A stretch of DNA of 64,000 nucleotides from Flavivirga algicola (GTDB lineage: Bacteria; Bacteroidota; Bacteroidia; Flavobacteriales; Flavobacteriaceae), in contig NZ_JABBHF010000002.1 in the NCBI RefSeq assembly GCF_012910715.1, forward strand, positions 129,001 through 193,000. The letters run 5' to 3'. Numbering within the stretch: position 1 is the stretch's first letter; each line of letters begins with the position of its first letter. Below the pieces are notes generated by a model. The model saw only the letters and a list, made by a program, of their open reading frames with translations, ran no database searches and had not been told where the DNA came from. Shown here in pieces: positions 63,848-64,000 of the stretch. The position numbers and the translations under genes were made by a program.

Positions 63848-64000
63848 TGCTTTGTAAAAATTGCAACAAAAGTTTAAATCCTGATGTTAACTTTTGTGAC
63901 TTTTGCGGTGCCAAAGTGATTAGAAATAGGTTAACTATTAAAAACCTATTTGAACATTTTAGTGAAACGTTTCTTAATTACGACAACAAGCTTCTACAAA
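63847..64000 (+). CDS. Zinc-ribbon membrane protein, DUF3667-like (cut by window edge)
   Basis: 51 codons from the ATG at 63847, overlapping cdaA's TAA. CKNCNKSLN and FCDFCGAK form a four-cysteine zinc ribbon at residues 3-21, followed by a linker NRLTIKNLFEHFSE typical of DUF3667 membrane proteins. The rest lies outside the window. Confidence 0.75.
   Translation, partial: MLCKNCNKSLNPDVNFCDFCGAKVIRNRLTIKNLFEHFSETFLNYDNKLLQ

Noticed and set aside
1-64000. CRISPR arrays, prophage and insertion sequences.
   Set aside because: No regularly spaced direct repeats, transposase, integrase or phage structural genes were seen.

Overview
The window is a low-GC chromosomal segment that reads as a member of the Flavobacteriaceae (Bacteroidota), probably a marine, alga-associated one. 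The signs are type IX secretion C-terminal domains, FecI/FecR/TonB-receptor signalling, DUF3078, DUF4249, DUF5060 and BT_3928-type proteins, GSIII and GSII glutamine synthetases side by side, a class II NrdJ, and promoters of the TAnnTTTG type without Shine-Dalgarno sequences. No phage, transposase or CRISPR array is visible.

Layout. 1-5734 is a tightly packed, partly overlapping minus-strand operon: ATP-grasp enzyme, acyltransferase-like protein, Rieske oxygenase, NAD-dependent epimerase/dehydratase, metallo-beta-lactamase-fold hydrolase and a CoF390-synthetase-like adenylate-forming enzyme cut by the window edge. It looks like a small-molecule tailoring pathway of unknown product. 5913-19461 is mostly housekeeping: pyrF, prfA, a small ABC system whose ATPase is interrupted by a frameshift, nrdJ, a DUF3078 protein, purM, divergent GSIII/GSII glutamine synthetases and a Ca/Na antiporter. 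19682-23182 is a BlaI/BlaR1-type regulatory locus with a paralogue of the BlaR1 C-terminal region and a striking array of three evenly spaced operator dyads. 24725-30835 is a FecI-FecR-TonB receptor-DUF4249 locus in which a tandem duplication of about 0.9 kb created a TonB-receptor/FecR chimera.

30947-33349 is an alkylation-repair operon (AraC-Ada methyltransferase, two 2-oxoglutarate/Fe(II) oxygenases including AlkB, and a stand-alone Ada metal-binding domain). 33488-36785 holds assorted accessory genes. 36849-51364 is a polysaccharide-degradation region: two beta-helix proteins, an FN3 lipoprotein, a GH86-type agarase/porphyranase with a type IX sorting tail, a giant FG-GAP/UnbV-vanadium haloperoxidase-like fusion, tRNA-Arg(ACG) and a DUF5060 protein.

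51568-55885 is a sulfane-sulfur locus: Crp/Fnr regulator, two half-size YeeE/YedE transporters, a TauE/SafE exporter, a persulfide-dioxygenase-like MBL-rhodanese protein and an HMA protein. Three dyads of the form GT(A/G)A-N6-T(T/C)AC lie upstream of the regulator and of both transcription units, two of them at identical spacing to a TAnnTTTG box. 55878-64000 is conserved core: clpS, prmA, tpiA, a TlpA-like lipoprotein, an oligopeptide-type permease, BT_3928, DUF1599, then divergent folP, a lipoprotein, cdaA and the start of a zinc-ribbon protein.

The signals I rate highest are the dyad-defined sulfur regulon, the triple BlaI-type operator array, the FecR/TonB receptor chimera, the FG-GAP/haloperoxidase fusion and the unassigned biosynthetic operon at the left edge.
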